From: Cornus controversa
Taxonomy: Eukaryota; Streptophyta; Magnoliopsida; Cornales; Cornaceae
Reading direction: 5' to 3'
Assembly (NCBI GenBank): GCA_026545225.1
Contig: CM048848.1
Span: 26,886,806 to 26,950,805 of the forward strand
DNA: 64,000 bases
Shown piece after piece: positions 34,047-44,719 of this stretch. Position numbers and translations under genes: made by a program. The notes under the pieces were generated by a model. That model made no database searches, was not told the origin of the DNA, and worked only from the letters and a program-made list of their open reading frames with translations. How positions within the stretch are numbered: the stretch's first letter is position 1; every line of letters starts with the position of its first letter.

Positions 34047-34754
34047 TGGAAGGAGTAAGAAACCAAGCAAATCAAATACCCAAATAGTTTATTCTGAGGA
34101 CAATCTTGAACAAAATCCAAGCTTATTTGATGTTGAGATAGATCTTAACCTAATGACCATTAATAGAGAATTCAACATAGATAGAAAATTAGCCCAGAGG
34201 GAATTTATGTAAGATCAATATAAAATCCAAAGAAAATAATTATTTTCTTCATATTCCACCTTAGAATTAAGCCAGATGAAGGAAAATTATTATAATCATC
34301 TTCAACAAATCCAACAATTCGTTCCCTTCTTCTAATGGAAAATAATATGATTTCTTCTCCATTAAAATTAGAGTTTATGCCATTAGAATCGACTGTCATA
34401 GGTTGGAGTAGAGACAAGAAAGGAGTTCCAAGGATAATTTGTTGGTTAAGATTTTTTTATCAGGAGAAAACTAGTATTAATGCAAACCTGGTTATTGGAG
34501 ATTCGGGATGAGAAAAATTTATATTTTATTTGCATTTTTGCTTCCATCTACACTATGTAGTCTATTTTTTGTTTTAGTGTAGTATTGGGAATAGATAAGA
34601 CTTTCCTTGATACAATTCATATCTGCTCTTGAGTTTGAGAGAGCTATGGTTTCAAGGATAAACTCTTGATTAATGACAAATTTGATATGGACAAACCATT
34701 TTTGAAAATTTTTACAATCAATTGTTTCGAGGAATTTTTTTTCCGAAGGAGGTC
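34047..34754. repeat. Chimeric viral array, unit 3, left part
   Basis: Plus-strand capsid piece 34047-34336, then a minus-strand protease piece interrupted at 34754 by the Tat-like element. It ends in the TSD AGGTC at 34750-34754. The unit continues at 40254-40481; without the insert it is about 936 bp. Confidence 0.85.
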
Positions 34755-35360
34755 TGTAGGCATTAAAAAATTACATGATGGGCCTAAAATATAATTTGGG
34801 TTTATCTTTAATTTAGTCCACTTTGGAATGTGGTGCAATGAGTCAGATAATTTGAATCCCAGACCCACCACAAATAAATAAGTTATGAGCTGGTCTAAAT
34901 TGTCTGAGAAGTCAAAGCCCACTTGAAAATGGGTCTAATGGATAATTATATATATATATACGTAATTATCAAGAAAGATAATTATTATATATATATTGGA
35001 TAATTATCAAAATTATCATAAAAGATAATTATAGGATAATTATCAAAAGAATTAAAAAAGATTGAAATCTGCAGAAATCTTCACTCAAAATCCAAAGTTC
35101 CAAAGCACCTAAACCCTGAAAGAGAAGAACAACAAGCACATCATCCACGTGCCATTCTTTACGAAAGTTTCAATCCAATTCAAGATCAAGCTCTTGTAGC
35201 CCTTGAAGTCGGATCATCAAGGAGATCAAATCAGAGAAAGTTATTTTTTCTTTTGTAAAGATTTACAGAGGATTGTACCCCTTTTTCTTAAATTAATAAA
35301 ATTGTTTATTTGTCACTAATTTTTGTTCTTAGATTTTTGGACATGAAATTTGTGTGTACA
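34755..35360 (+). mobile_element. Tat-like element 5' LTR with internal deletion
   Basis: Length 606 bp, TGTAGGCATT...TTGTGTGTACA. Compared with the 3' LTR it lacks about 115 bp between GATAATTATCAAAAG and CTGCAGAAATCTTC, which is where the 3' LTR carries its TATA-like CTACAAATAGAGG. It has a shorter TA run (34948-34960). The minus-strand frame 34644-34922 reads LTR sequence. Confidence 0.88.
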
Positions 35361-35366
35361 AATTTC

Positions 35367-35384
35367 TGGCACGCCCGATGGGAC
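35367..35384 (+). other. Primer-binding site of Tat-like element
   Basis: TGGCACGCCCGATGGGAC lies six bases after the 5' LTR end. Position and the opening TGG are as expected for a tRNA 3'-end complement. I do not assign the tRNA with certainty. Confidence 0.6.
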
Positions 35385-35398
35385 CTCCTCTGCCTCTC

Positions 35399-37381
35399 AT
35401 CTCTATCTCCTACATCATACCTCCAAAACTCTATTTATCAGAATCTATGGCTCCTCCCAAGGTTCAGATGACAAACAATAAAAACTCAAAAGAAGTCGCT
35501 GCTACAATGGCTAACACTAAAGTTGCCGCAAGCAGTGACAAGAATACTAGGAACCTGTCAAGTGCCAGCAGCACCTTAGTAGGTCATATGACGTGTAGTA
35601 AGACCAAAGCAATTGCTTTGCTCAAAAATCAGCAAGATTTGGTGAACACCAATCTTGCTAAACTAATGGATGTGAAAACTAAACATGTTAACACCATTGA
35701 TCCTCAAGGTGCAAAGAACTCTGACGTAATTTTAGAAAAGTCGATGCCACCACATTCACCCCACTCCGTCTCTGACGCCAACTCTAGCGTCGGTTTGCTC
35801 TCAGAGTCGTTACTTGATATTTCAGAACAATCGGTCCCTCCAAAGAATGTTAGCCCTCATGGTCTTTCCTATTCGAATGTTGTCGCATCTATGATGACTG
35901 GAACAACCTCGACAGAAGACTAACTGGCAATCATAGCGCGCGCAATCGAAAACCTCACAAAGACTGTCGAAAAAGAGGACTTGCAGATCATAACGCTAAT
36001 GAGAAAGCTTGAAATCCAAAATCCTGACAAGTCAACACATCTGCCTTCGAATACTTCAAATTTATCTCTTCAAGGTACCCAATCGAAAGAGCGTCATCAC
36101 ACATCAGTGTCAAGACACATGGTTGACGAAACTAACCCTACTTCGCTAGTCGCTTTGCTACCTGTCCAATAGTTGCAGGACTTAATAACGAACATAATTT
36201 GAGCATAGTATAGCGGCGCCCCTCAAAGCACTCTTATGTACTCAAAACCCTACACCGAAAGAATTGACAATTTAAAGACACCAATGGGATATCAACCGCC
36301 AAAGTTCCAACAATTTAATGGAAGAGGCAATCCCAAACAACATGTTGCACATTTTGTGGAGACCTGTAATAACGTTGGCATCGAAGGGGACCTCTTAGTC
36401 AAGCAATTTGTTTGTTCCCTCAAAGGGAATGCATTTGATTGGTACACGGACTTCAAAGCTCGAAGTATTGACTATTGGGAGTAGATGAAGCGAGAGTTTC
36501 TTAACCGCTTCTACAGTACTCGTAGAGTAGTAAGCATGCTAGAACTCTCTAGGATGAAACAAATTAACGATGAGCTTATGGTCGACTATATCAACCGCTG
36601 GCAAGCTCTAAGTCTTGATTGCAAAGACCGTCTTTCTAAAGTATCAACAGTTAAAATGTGTATACAAGGCATACACTGGGAGCTTCTTTACATTCTACAA
36701 GGAATCAAGCCTCGTATATTTGAAAATTTTCTTACTCGTGCCCATGATATGGAGCTCAACATAACAAGTCGTGGTGCAAAGGCTTTTGCCTTTCCCAATA
36801 TATCTGACAACTGTCTTAAAGATGAAGAGGTTGAATCTGAAGAGGAAGATGAAATACTTCCTAACTTGAACGATGAAATAAATACATCTTATGTTACAAG
36901 CATCGTCTTTAACAACTTGTATGAAGAAACACGTCATCTTACTTCAACAACTTCATCTGAAAGTTCTCAGTTATATAAGACATTGAGTTAAAAAAACATT
37001 GGTAGAAGACTGGACAGACCAGGGGCAAGCCCTCCAGACAAAGCTCATTCAAGCTCTCCTCAAACAACTTCAAATAAAAGTGATCTGAATACTGTGTTCA
37101 CATGGAGGCCAAAAATGAAAGTTCAAGATGGGAATAGTTTTGCAAGGATCTCGCAAGAATTATTGCCTAGAAACACACGAGTTATGTCTCGGGAGTCACT
37201 TTTTCAAACTGTCTCTAACAATCAGAAAAATGAAGGTCTCCAAGAAGAAAGCGAGGAACAAGAACAAAATCATCTACAATCCCAGATAGAACAAGAGGCT
37301 CAAAAAATCAAAAGACTAGAGGAAGGAAAAGTGTGGGGACCAAAGCCCGAAGATGCCATCTGGATCGAATTTCGCAGCTGA
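35399..37381 (+). pseudogene. Tat-like gag, one phase with four nonsense codons
   Basis: All segments (to 35923, 35981-36172, 36236-36484, 36485-36991, 37094-37381) are in a single phase, so the gene decayed by point nonsense only: stops at about 35921, 36170, 36482 and 36989. The N-terminal third is Ser/Ala-rich. The middle has the retrotransposon gag fold: YQPPKFQQFNGRGNPKQHVA, FVCSLKGNAFDWYTDF, MKREFLNRFYST and VDYINRWQALSLDCKD. The C-terminal part is acidic, then Glu/Gln-rich. No zinc knuckle is seen. It would form particles; polymerase functions would have to come in trans. The first credible ATG is at 35447 (MAPPKVQ), but the phase is open from the primer site. Confidence 0.8.
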
Positions 37382-37650
37382 ATCAAAGCATACTAGGTGA
37401 GGTTTAATCCTTCTTTATAGACCATGACAAATGAAATACCTCTTCCTTCTGGGTGGGGAGATGAGTTCGAAGAAGATGTTTCTTCTCAAGTACAAGAAGA
37501 GTATAATGAATAAACAAAGAAAAAAGAAAATCTCCAAATTGATGTTGAGCTGATTCACACCTTTCAACACAAGCTTGGACTATCTCCTGAGTCTTGTAAA
37601 GCTGAAAACTAATTAAAGCTAAAAGTGCTCCCCGATACGAGCCTAATTTG
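37382..37650 (+). other. Tat-like internal region after gag
   Basis: About 270 bp of decayed sequence, probably the gag C-terminus, leading into the first minisatellite. In a complete element protease would start here; no D-T/S-G motif is visible. Confidence 0.5.
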
Positions 37651-38036
37651 TCGATAATACTCTATGACACGAGTATAAACTGTCTTACACTCCTTGAAAC
37701 GAGTATAAACTGTCTACCAGAAAAAAAAAAGATGACACTCCTTAACATGAGTATAAACTGTCTACGAAAAAAAGAAGCACTCCTTCACACGAGTATAAAC
37801 TGTCTACCAAAAAAAAAGATGACACTCCTTAACACGAGTATAAACTGTCTAACAAAAAAAAAGAGATGACATTCCTTGACACAAGTATAATTGTCTACTA
37901 AAAAAAAAGATGACACTCCTTAACACGAGTATAAACTGTTTACCAAAAAAAAAAAACACTCATGACATGAGAATAAACTGTCTGTATGAAAAAAAAATAA
38001 TAACCACTCATTGATATGAGTATAAACTATCTTTAC
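37651..38036 (+). repeat. Minisatellite 1: ACACGAGTATAAACTGTCTA, ~9 units
   Basis: Units of 30-47 bp with core ACACGAGTATAAACTGTCTA, a spacer of 8-12 A and GATGACACTCCTT. Units begin near 37670, 37700, 37748, 37790, 37835 and onward. Length varies with the A run. The plus frame 37648-37869 only reads through repeats. Confidence 0.9.
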
Positions 38037-38151
38037 AAAAAAAAAATAATAAATAAAAATAAAAATTTTGAAGCTTGCAAGAGATTTGTTAGGTTACCTG
38101 ACCTGCCGCCGAGATATTGATGATATTTGCTGCATCGTGGTGACTTGGCCT

Positions 38152-38560
38152 GACCCCGAAGGGACAAAAAAGTGACACCGAAGTGCACTAAGGGACCCGA
38201 AAGGACAATAAAAGTGACACTGAAGTGCACTAAGGGACCCTAAAGGGACAATAAAAGTGACACCGAAGTGCACTAAGGGACCCCGAAGGGACAATAAAAG
38301 TGACACCGAAGTGCACTAAGGACCCCGAAGGGACAAAAAGGTGACACCGAAGTGTACTAAGGGACCCCGATGGGACAATAAAAGTGACACGGAAGTGCAC
38401 TAAGGGACCCCGAAGAGACGAAAAAGTAGTGACACCGAAGTGCACTGAGGGAACCCGAAGGGACAATTAAAGTGACACTGAAGTGCACTAAGGGACCCCG
38501 AAGGGAGGAAAAAGTGACACTAAAGTGCACTAAGGGACCCCGAAGGGACTAATGAATGAC
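38152..38560 (+). repeat. Minisatellite 2: GACACCGAAGTGCACTAAGG, ~9 units
   Basis: Units of 42-46 bp with core GTGACACCGAAGTGCACTAA followed by GGGACCCCGAAGGGAC and AATAAAA. They are about 85-95 percent alike. It lies downstream of minisatellite 1 and is unrelated to it. The minus frames at 38033-38466 are repeats of VHFGVTF-type words and not a gene. Confidence 0.92.
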
Positions 38561-39180
38561 ATTTAGAACTCCATATTTTGAGAAAGACGATTTGACCTGC
38601 AAGAATTGACAAAAAAAATTTGAAACTTATGAAAAGTGTTGAGTAACTCACGTAATGTTGTCCTCCTCAATGAGTTCTATAGATCTATTCATCGTTCCAG
38701 AGATAGCACAAAATTCGAGTAGGGGCCACAAGTGGAATCTGATTTAAAAAAAATAGATTTGATTAATAGCAGTCACGGAATACAAAAGTTGCTACTAAAA
38801 AAAAAAAAGAAAAAAAATGTTTCTTTCAAAGTTCAATCATATGTTATATTATATTCCAATGGTTTATAATACAAAGAGTTGTGTAGCAGAGATGGCGTTG
38901 TGCTATAATGTCTCCCTATGAGGTCTTGTGTTCAAATCTACTAAGCAACAAAAAAGAAACTCCATTGTTTTAAAAGAAAAGAAAAAAAAAAGACAAAGCA
39001 GAAGAAGAAAAAAATAATAGTGGCGTTAAGAGGGGAAAAATAAGAAAAAAGAGAAAAAAAAAATCCAACAATCCAGCTTGGATAAAGAATAGAAAAAAAA
39101 AAAAAAAGCGCCTAAAGAAGAAGAAAAGAGAAGAAGGAAATAAAAAAGAAAGAGTCTAAAGCGTAGGCTACATATATATA
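38561..39180 (+). other. Tat-like internal region, purine-rich, non-coding
   Basis: Contains long A and GA runs (38797-38820, 38967-39060 and 39088-39150) and no frame of note. The minus frame 39026-39250 is a translation of the purine runs. Confidence 0.6.
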
Positions 39181-39191
39181 GTGGTGAGTTA

Positions 39192-39356
39192 ATCCTATTT
39201 GACATAGGATTTTCAGGACTCCAATTTCGTTTGAACATGGAAAACATCAAATCCTATTTCAAATTTGACAACCAAAAAAAAAAATCCTATTTGCAATAGG
39301 ATCCTCAAGTCTTCAATTCCGTTTGGACAAAAAAAAAATCCTATTTGCAATAGGAT
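39192..39356 (+). repeat. Repeated hairpin ATCCTATTTGCAATAGGAT
   Basis: Three inverted repeats, at 39192-39210 (TTTGAC loop), 39284-39302 and 39338-39356 (identical). A decayed fourth half-copy sits at 39251. Each has a 7-bp stem, ATCCTAT/ATAGGAT, and a short loop. They lie 140-300 bp upstream of the polypurine tract. Confidence 0.85.
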
Positions 39357-39494
39357 CTTCAAGTCTTCAATTCAACTTGACAAAGAAGACATCCTCTTTG
39401 TAATTGAATTTTCGCAAGAAAAAAAAAATTGTGACAATTAAATACTTCAATTCCTGCTTTAAATACATGACAAACTCAATATAGCGCGAGACTT

Positions 39495-39509
39495 GAAGTG
39501 GGGGTAATT
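39495..39509 (+). other. Polypurine tract of Tat-like element
   Basis: GAAGTGGGGGTAATT abuts the 3' LTR start at 39510. Confidence 0.75.
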
Positions 39510-39697
39510 TCTAGACATTAAAAAATTACATGATGGACCTAAAATATAATTTGGGTTTATCTTTAATTTAGTCCACTTTGGAATGTGGCCCAATGAGTCA
39601 GATAATTTGAAGCCCAAACCCACCACAAATAAATGAGTTATGAGCTGGTCTAAATTGTCTGAGAAGTCAAAGCCCACTTGAAAATGGGTCTAATGGA

Positions 39698-39773
<76 letters not shown>

Positions 39774-40248
39774 TATCGACAAAGATAATTATTATGTATA
39801 TATTGGATAATTATCAAAATTATTATAAAAGATAATTATAGGATAATTATCAAAAGAAAAGAAAGTTACAAATCTACCCCTCTGGTAAGCCTACAAATAG
39901 AGGTCCAGAGGTGGAAGAAGGGGAAGACCAGAAGATTCTCAGAAAAAGCTGAAACTCTGTAGAAGTCTTCAATCAAAATCCAAAGCTCCAAAGCACCTAA
40001 ACCCTGAAGGAGAAGAACAACAAGCACATCATCCACGTGCCATTCTTCACGAAAGTTTCAATCCAATTCAAGATCAAGCTCTTGCGACCTTTGAAGCTGG
40101 ATCATCAAGGACATCGAATCAGAGGAAGTTATTTTTTCTTTTGTAAAGATTTACAGAGGATTGTACCCCTTTTTCTTAAATTAATAAATTTTTTTATTTG
40201 TCACTAATTTTCGTTCCTAGATTTTCGAACACGAAATTTGTGTGTACA
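39510..40248 (+). mobile_element. Tat-like element 3' LTR
   Basis: Length 739 bp, TCTAGACATT...TTGTGTGTACA; the first bases are TC where the 5' LTR has TG. It carries a (TA)n(TG)n microsatellite at 39703-39770 and the promoter-like CTACAAATAGAGG at 39891 missing from the 5' LTR. Confidence 0.88.
39703..39770. repeat. (TA)n(TG)n microsatellite in 3' LTR
   Basis: About 15 TA units followed by about 17 TG units; the 5' LTR has only a short TA run here. Confidence 0.95.
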
Positions 40249-40253
40249 AGGTC

Positions 40254-40481
40254 CACAAGCAGAAGGTTCTTCAATTGGAATATGTTCTAAGGGATCCTAT
40301 TAGGAGAAATGTTCTTGGACTTTAAGATATTGAATTCGATGCTTTAAGTCCTTGATTTCTCTTTTGACCTCATGTATTTCTTGTTGAAGGTCCTAGAGAG
40401 AAATGGGTCCCATTTTTTGTTGTTTTTGCTCTATCCTAGGTATGACATTTTGGAATTCATAAGGAGGATTATCATGATAGG
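40254..40481 (-). repeat. Chimeric viral array, unit 3, right part
   Basis: Resumes the minus-strand protease-linker piece after the Tat-like element and its TSD copy, up to the TGGA joint at 40481. Confidence 0.85.
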
Positions 40482-41414
40482 TGGAAAGAGTAAGAAACCA
40501 AGCAAATCAAATACCCCAAACAACTTATTCTAAGAATAATCTTGAACAAAATCAAAGCTTATCTGGATATAGATCTCATCCTAATGACCATTAATAGAGA
40601 ATTCAACATAGATAGAAAATTAGCCCAGAGGGAATTTATGCAAGATCAGTATAAAATCCAAAGAAAAGAATTATTTTCTACATATTCCACCCTAGCATTA
40701 AGCTAGATAAAGGAAAATTATTATAATCATCTTCAACAAATCCAACAATTAATTTATTTCTTCTAATGGAAAACATAATGATTTATTCTCCATTAAAATT
40801 AGAGCTTATGCCATCAGAATCGACTGTCATAGGTTGGAGTAGAGACAAGAAAAGAGTTCCAAGGATAATTTGTTGGTTAAGATTTTTTATTAGGAGAAAA
40901 CTAGTATTAATGAAAATCTAGTTATTGCAGATTTGGGCCGAGGAATGTTTATATTTTATTTGCATTCTGCTTCCATCAGCAGTATGTAGTCTATTTTTTG
41001 TTTTAGTGTAGTATTGGGAAGGGATAAGAATTGCCTTGATACAATTCATATCTGCTCTTGAGTATAAGAGAGCTATGGATTCAAGGATAAACTCCTGATT
41101 AATGACCAATTTGATATGGACAAACTATTTTTGAAAATTTATATGGTCAATTGTTTCGAGGAATTTATTTTCTAGAGGAGGTCCACAGGTAGAAGGTTCT
41201 TCAATTGGAAAATGCTCTAAGGGATCCTGTTGGGAGAAATGTTCTTTGACTTCTAGATCTTGGATTCGAAGCTTTAATTCCTTGATTTTTCTTTTGATCT
41301 CATGTATTTCTTGTTGAAGGTCCTGGAGAGAAAGGGGTCCCATTTTTCCTTGTTTTTGCTCTATCCTAGATATGACATTTTGGAATTCATAAGGAGGATT
41401 ATCATGATAGGTGG
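40482..41414. repeat. Chimeric viral array, unit 4 (~933 bp)
   Basis: Plus-strand capsid piece 40482-40775, then a minus-strand protease piece (frames 40918-41109 and 41125-41502). The protease site reads LLYSRADMNCI, so the catalytic D-S-G is lost. Unlike the other units, the minus strand continues beyond 41414 into the authentic upstream viral sequence, so this is the innermost unit. Confidence 0.85.
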
Positions 41415-41784
41415 ATGTTTTGGATGAAGTTACATTATTATAAATGTCACCTTCATCTGCTTCGGAAGAGCTATCTTGATCTGGGAAAATTATTTTAAGC
41501 ATTTCTTTCTTAACATCTTATGTTATTTGTAAAGCACTTATTTTATCTTTAGTGACATTTTTGTCTTTAACTTTACATTGATTTTGGTAATGACCATTTT
41601 GCCCACATTTAAAGCAAGTAGGGGTTTTCTTGGAAAAGGATATTTTCTAAAATCGCTTTGTGGATTGTTGGTCTAAAGACTTGGACCTAGAAGATTTCTT
41701 GGGGTTCTTTTTAGCTTTTTTGTATTTTTTGTTGGTTCAAGGTTTTGTGGAGGAATAAGGTGTTTTGAGGGTGTCATAGCTAAT
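41415..41784 (-). pseudogene. Pararetrovirus B capsid C-terminus with zinc knuckle (minus)
   Basis: Minus-strand viral sequence upstream of the protease: an acidic segment (IIFPDQDSSSEADEGDIYNN), a knuckle CFKCGQNGHYQNQC at 41575-41616 and a Lys/Arg/Pro-rich stretch toward 41780. The knuckle is the RNA-binding tail of a Caulimoviridae capsid protein. Stops interrupt it. It ends at 41784 at a join with a plus-strand protease scrap (41785-41829) that runs into the next copy. Confidence 0.75.
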
Positions 41785-41829
41785 ACTACACTAAAACAAA
41801 AAATAGACTACATACTGTTGATGGATGGA

Positions 41830-42261
41830 AAATGCAAATATATTCACTTACATATTGTCCATGTAGGAGTAAAACCTCTCACTGCTAAAGGATTAGACAC
41901 ATCTCTTCTTTTGAATTTAAGAGACTGTAGACATCTTGATTTCCAAGATTCTTTTCTAGGAATGGTTGAAATGAGTCTCTACCAAGGACCTATCTATTTC
42001 AATTGTTACCCAATTTTTCAGTCTGTCTTGCAGACCCACATATCCTTGATGTCTTAACTGTCAATATCCAGACTCAAAGATATAAAATAAAAAACAATAC
42101 TGCAAATATCTGTCTGAGCTATTGAATTTACTATAGGGCAATGACCACTATCAACCCACAATATTGCATGCCAGTCGTCAATGACCAGGCAACTGTTCTT
42201 TTCCAAGCTAATCTAGAAACAAAAACAATAGCCACCACAAAAAAAACTTCTATGGAATGAA
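41830..42261 (+). pseudogene. Pararetrovirus B movement protein, copy 2
   Basis: 30K-type movement protein: IHLHIVHVGVKPLTAKGLDT, LRDCRHLDFQDSFLGMVEMS and YQGPIYFNCY, in frame 41818-42057. The remainder continues in another phase to a TGA near 42259. It would act at plasmodesmata. The N-terminus is missing: the frame enters through the protease scrap at 41785. Better-preserved relatives lie at 56119-56456 and 60507-60895. Confidence 0.8.
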
Positions 42262-42319
42262 GTGACTAAACCAGAATCATGGATTCTTAAGACATCTCAC
42301 AAAGAACAAATTATATAGG

Positions 42320-43680
42320 ATGAAGAAGGAAATGTTGAGATCAAATTTATTAAGACACAAACTACCCAATCACCCAGAATGTCCATCTCAAAAGCCAAAA
42401 GTGAAGCTTCTTTCCACACTACTAGAAGTTCCTGTGAACTCCTTAGATCTTCATTTTTCTAGATCTTTTAGGAGACAATCCAGCACTAGGTCCAATCAAA
42501 CTGGTACCAGATCTAGGATCCAGATGGAAGGAGTAAGAAACCAAGCAAATCAAATACCCCAAACAGTTTATTCTAAGGACAATCCTGAACAAAATCCAAG
42601 CTTATCTGAAGTTGAGATAGATCTCAACCTAATGACCATTAATAGAGAATTCAACATAGATAGAAAATTAGCCCAGAGGGAATTTATGCAAGATCAATAT
42701 AAAATCCAAAGAAAATAATTATTTCTCCATATTCCACCCTAGCATTAAGCCAGATGAAGGAAAATTATTATAATCATCTTAAAAAAATTGAACAATTCAT
42801 TCCTTTCTTCCAATGGAAAACAGAATGTTTTGACCAAGGAATCAAAGTTGTGGAAGAACATGAAAGTTCATGGAAACCACTTATTGGTCAACATGAAAAG
42901 GCAATCCATCCTCCTTTCAAAGTTCTTACAATGACAGGTGCAGACTCAACCCAATTGGTTAAACTAGCACCTCTTAAAATCCTTGATAAAGGAAAATCTC
43001 TTGCCAATGCAGAACAACTTTTCCAAATTTCTGAACAAAAACAATTTTGGAAATACCATTTTGAGTACTATTGGAGCTCAAACAAACCGATTTGAAAACA
43101 TCCTTGATTTGACCAGAGATAGCCAAAAATCTCACATAAATAGCCAAGGCTTCTCAAAACCTGATTAAGGACTCTCAAAGCCTCATTCTAGAAGTTATTA
43201 AGAACTTTCAAGACAATATTGAATCATCTAGACAATTATCTACAAACCAAAGGTTTTATGGAGGACTACATAATTCCCCTAGAAATCCAATTACAAATAC
43301 TCTCATTAAACCAGCAATCTAATTAGAACTTGAATTCAGCGTTAAGTCTAGTCATAAATAGTTTATGAAAGAATTGATTAAGAGATACAAGAATACTGAA
43401 AATCTGGACCCCATTCCATCAGGGCACAAACCTTATCCTCCCATTGATCCAGATAGGCCATTCACTGGAGTCCATCCTCTGAAGAAGAGGATGATATAGG
43501 ATTAAAACAACAGAAAACTGTTGAAACCCTTTCCAAAGACTTAAGCCCTGATTCTGAAGAATTAGAACAAATGGAAAAATAATTTGATTTATACAACAAT
43601 CAAAATCTTAAACCATACTATCCTAGGGCAACCCCTATTGATCTCTAATTAGAAGAAAAACCACATCCAACCACTTCATA
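42320..43680 (+). pseudogene. Pararetrovirus B capsid N-terminal region, copy 2
   Basis: Two larger frames (42320-42718 and 42754-43095), then fragments. The first includes SEVEIDLNLMTINREFNIDR, the segment re-used in inverted form in the chimeric array. The second includes PFFQWKTECFDQGIKVVEEH and then KSLANAEQLFQISEQKQFWK. The function of this N-terminal polyprotein part is not known to me. By position it is between movement protein and capsid core. Confidence 0.65.
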
Positions 43681-44719
43681 TAATGGATCCGCCATTTATG
43701 AATGGAATTTAGATGGATTAACCGATTATCAAATAGTCACTCTCTTACAACACATGATGATGGCTACCAACTCAACTAGAAATCGCAACCTCCATAACTC
43801 TGAAATTGGTGTTGCCAAATATCTCATTGCTGGATTCTCTGGCCAATTGAGAGGATGGTGGGATAATTATCTCACAACTAAGCAACAAAACAACATAATC
43901 CTAGTAGTCAAAAGAAGGCATAATGGAACCATTATTCTTGATGATAACGATCAACCCATACCAGATGCAGTAACAACCCTTATTACTGCAATTACCCAAC
44001 ACTTTTTGGGAAACAGTCCTGCCTTATATGAAAGAGGAAAAGAAATTCTGATTAATCTTCGATGTCCCACTCTGACTCATTTCAATTGGTACAGAGATGT
44101 TTTTCTTTCAAAACTTTATTAACGAAATGATTCAAATCATGATTTCTGGAAAAAAAGATTTATAGCAGGATTACCAACCCTTTTTGCTGAAAAGGTTTGA
44201 ACCGAATCAAAAATAAACATAATGGTTAAATTCCTTATAATCAATATACTTTTGGTGAAATAGTATCCGAAGTTTGTGCTGAGGGTCTCAACCTATGTAC
44301 AAATATTAAATTACAAAACCAATTGAAGAAGGAAAGAAAGTCAGGTCAAACTGAGTTAGGAAAATTTTGTTACCAATTTCGTTATAACACCCTCAGAACA
44401 CCTTATTCCTCCTCGAAACCTAGAACCAACAAAAAATACGAAAAATCTTAAAAGAACCCCAAGAAATCATCTAGGTCCAAGCCTTCAGAACAACAATCCA
44501 CAAACCGATTTCAGAAAAAATTCTTTTCCAAGAAAACCCCTACTTGCTTTAGATGTGGTAAAAAGGGTCATTACCAAAATCAATGTAACGTTAAAAACAA
44601 AAATGTCACTAAAGATAAAATAAATGCTTTACAAATAACAGAGATGTTATGAAAGAAATCCATAAAATAATTTTCCCAGATCAAGATAGCTCTTTTGAAA
44701 TAGATGAAGGAGACATTTA
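43681..44719 (+). pseudogene. Pararetrovirus B capsid core and zinc knuckle, copy 2
   Basis: Frame 43754-44122 holds the capsid core (KYLIAGFSGQLRGWWDNYLT; TQHFLGNSPALYERGKEILI). Decayed sequence follows with the basic stretch, then CFRCGKKGHYQNQC at 44544-44586, a CX2CX4HX4C knuckle. This arrangement is standard for Caulimoviridae capsid proteins. It is truncated at 44719 by the solo LTR, and the acidic linker continues at 48031. Confidence 0.8.

Larger units (their letters stand above)
34755..40248 (+). mobile_element. Gag-only LTR retrotransposon, Tat-like (TR-GAG-like), 5.5 kb
   Basis: Plus strand. 5' LTR 34755-35360, primer site 35367-35384, gag 35399-37381, then about 2.1 kb of minisatellites, purine runs and hairpins, a polypurine tract at 39495-39509 and the 3' LTR at 39510-40248. 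The TSD AGGTC (34750-34754 and 40249-40253) is perfect. No protease, RT, RNase H or integrase can be found. Gag starting almost at the primer site and a GAAGTGGGGG polypurine tract are features I associate with Tat-lineage Ty3/Gypsy elements; the lineage is inference. It is unrelated in sequence to the gag-only Athila. Confidence 0.88.

Noticed and set aside
38033..38466. Minus-strand ORFs over minisatellite 2
   Set aside because: The unit length is often near a multiple of three, so frames stay open by chance. The translations are simple repeats of VHFGVTF-type words without a domain.
37651..38560. CRISPR-like spaced repeats
   Set aside because: The repeats are head-to-tail minisatellites whose spacers are A runs or near-copies, inside a plant LTR element. 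There are no unique spacers and no cas genes.
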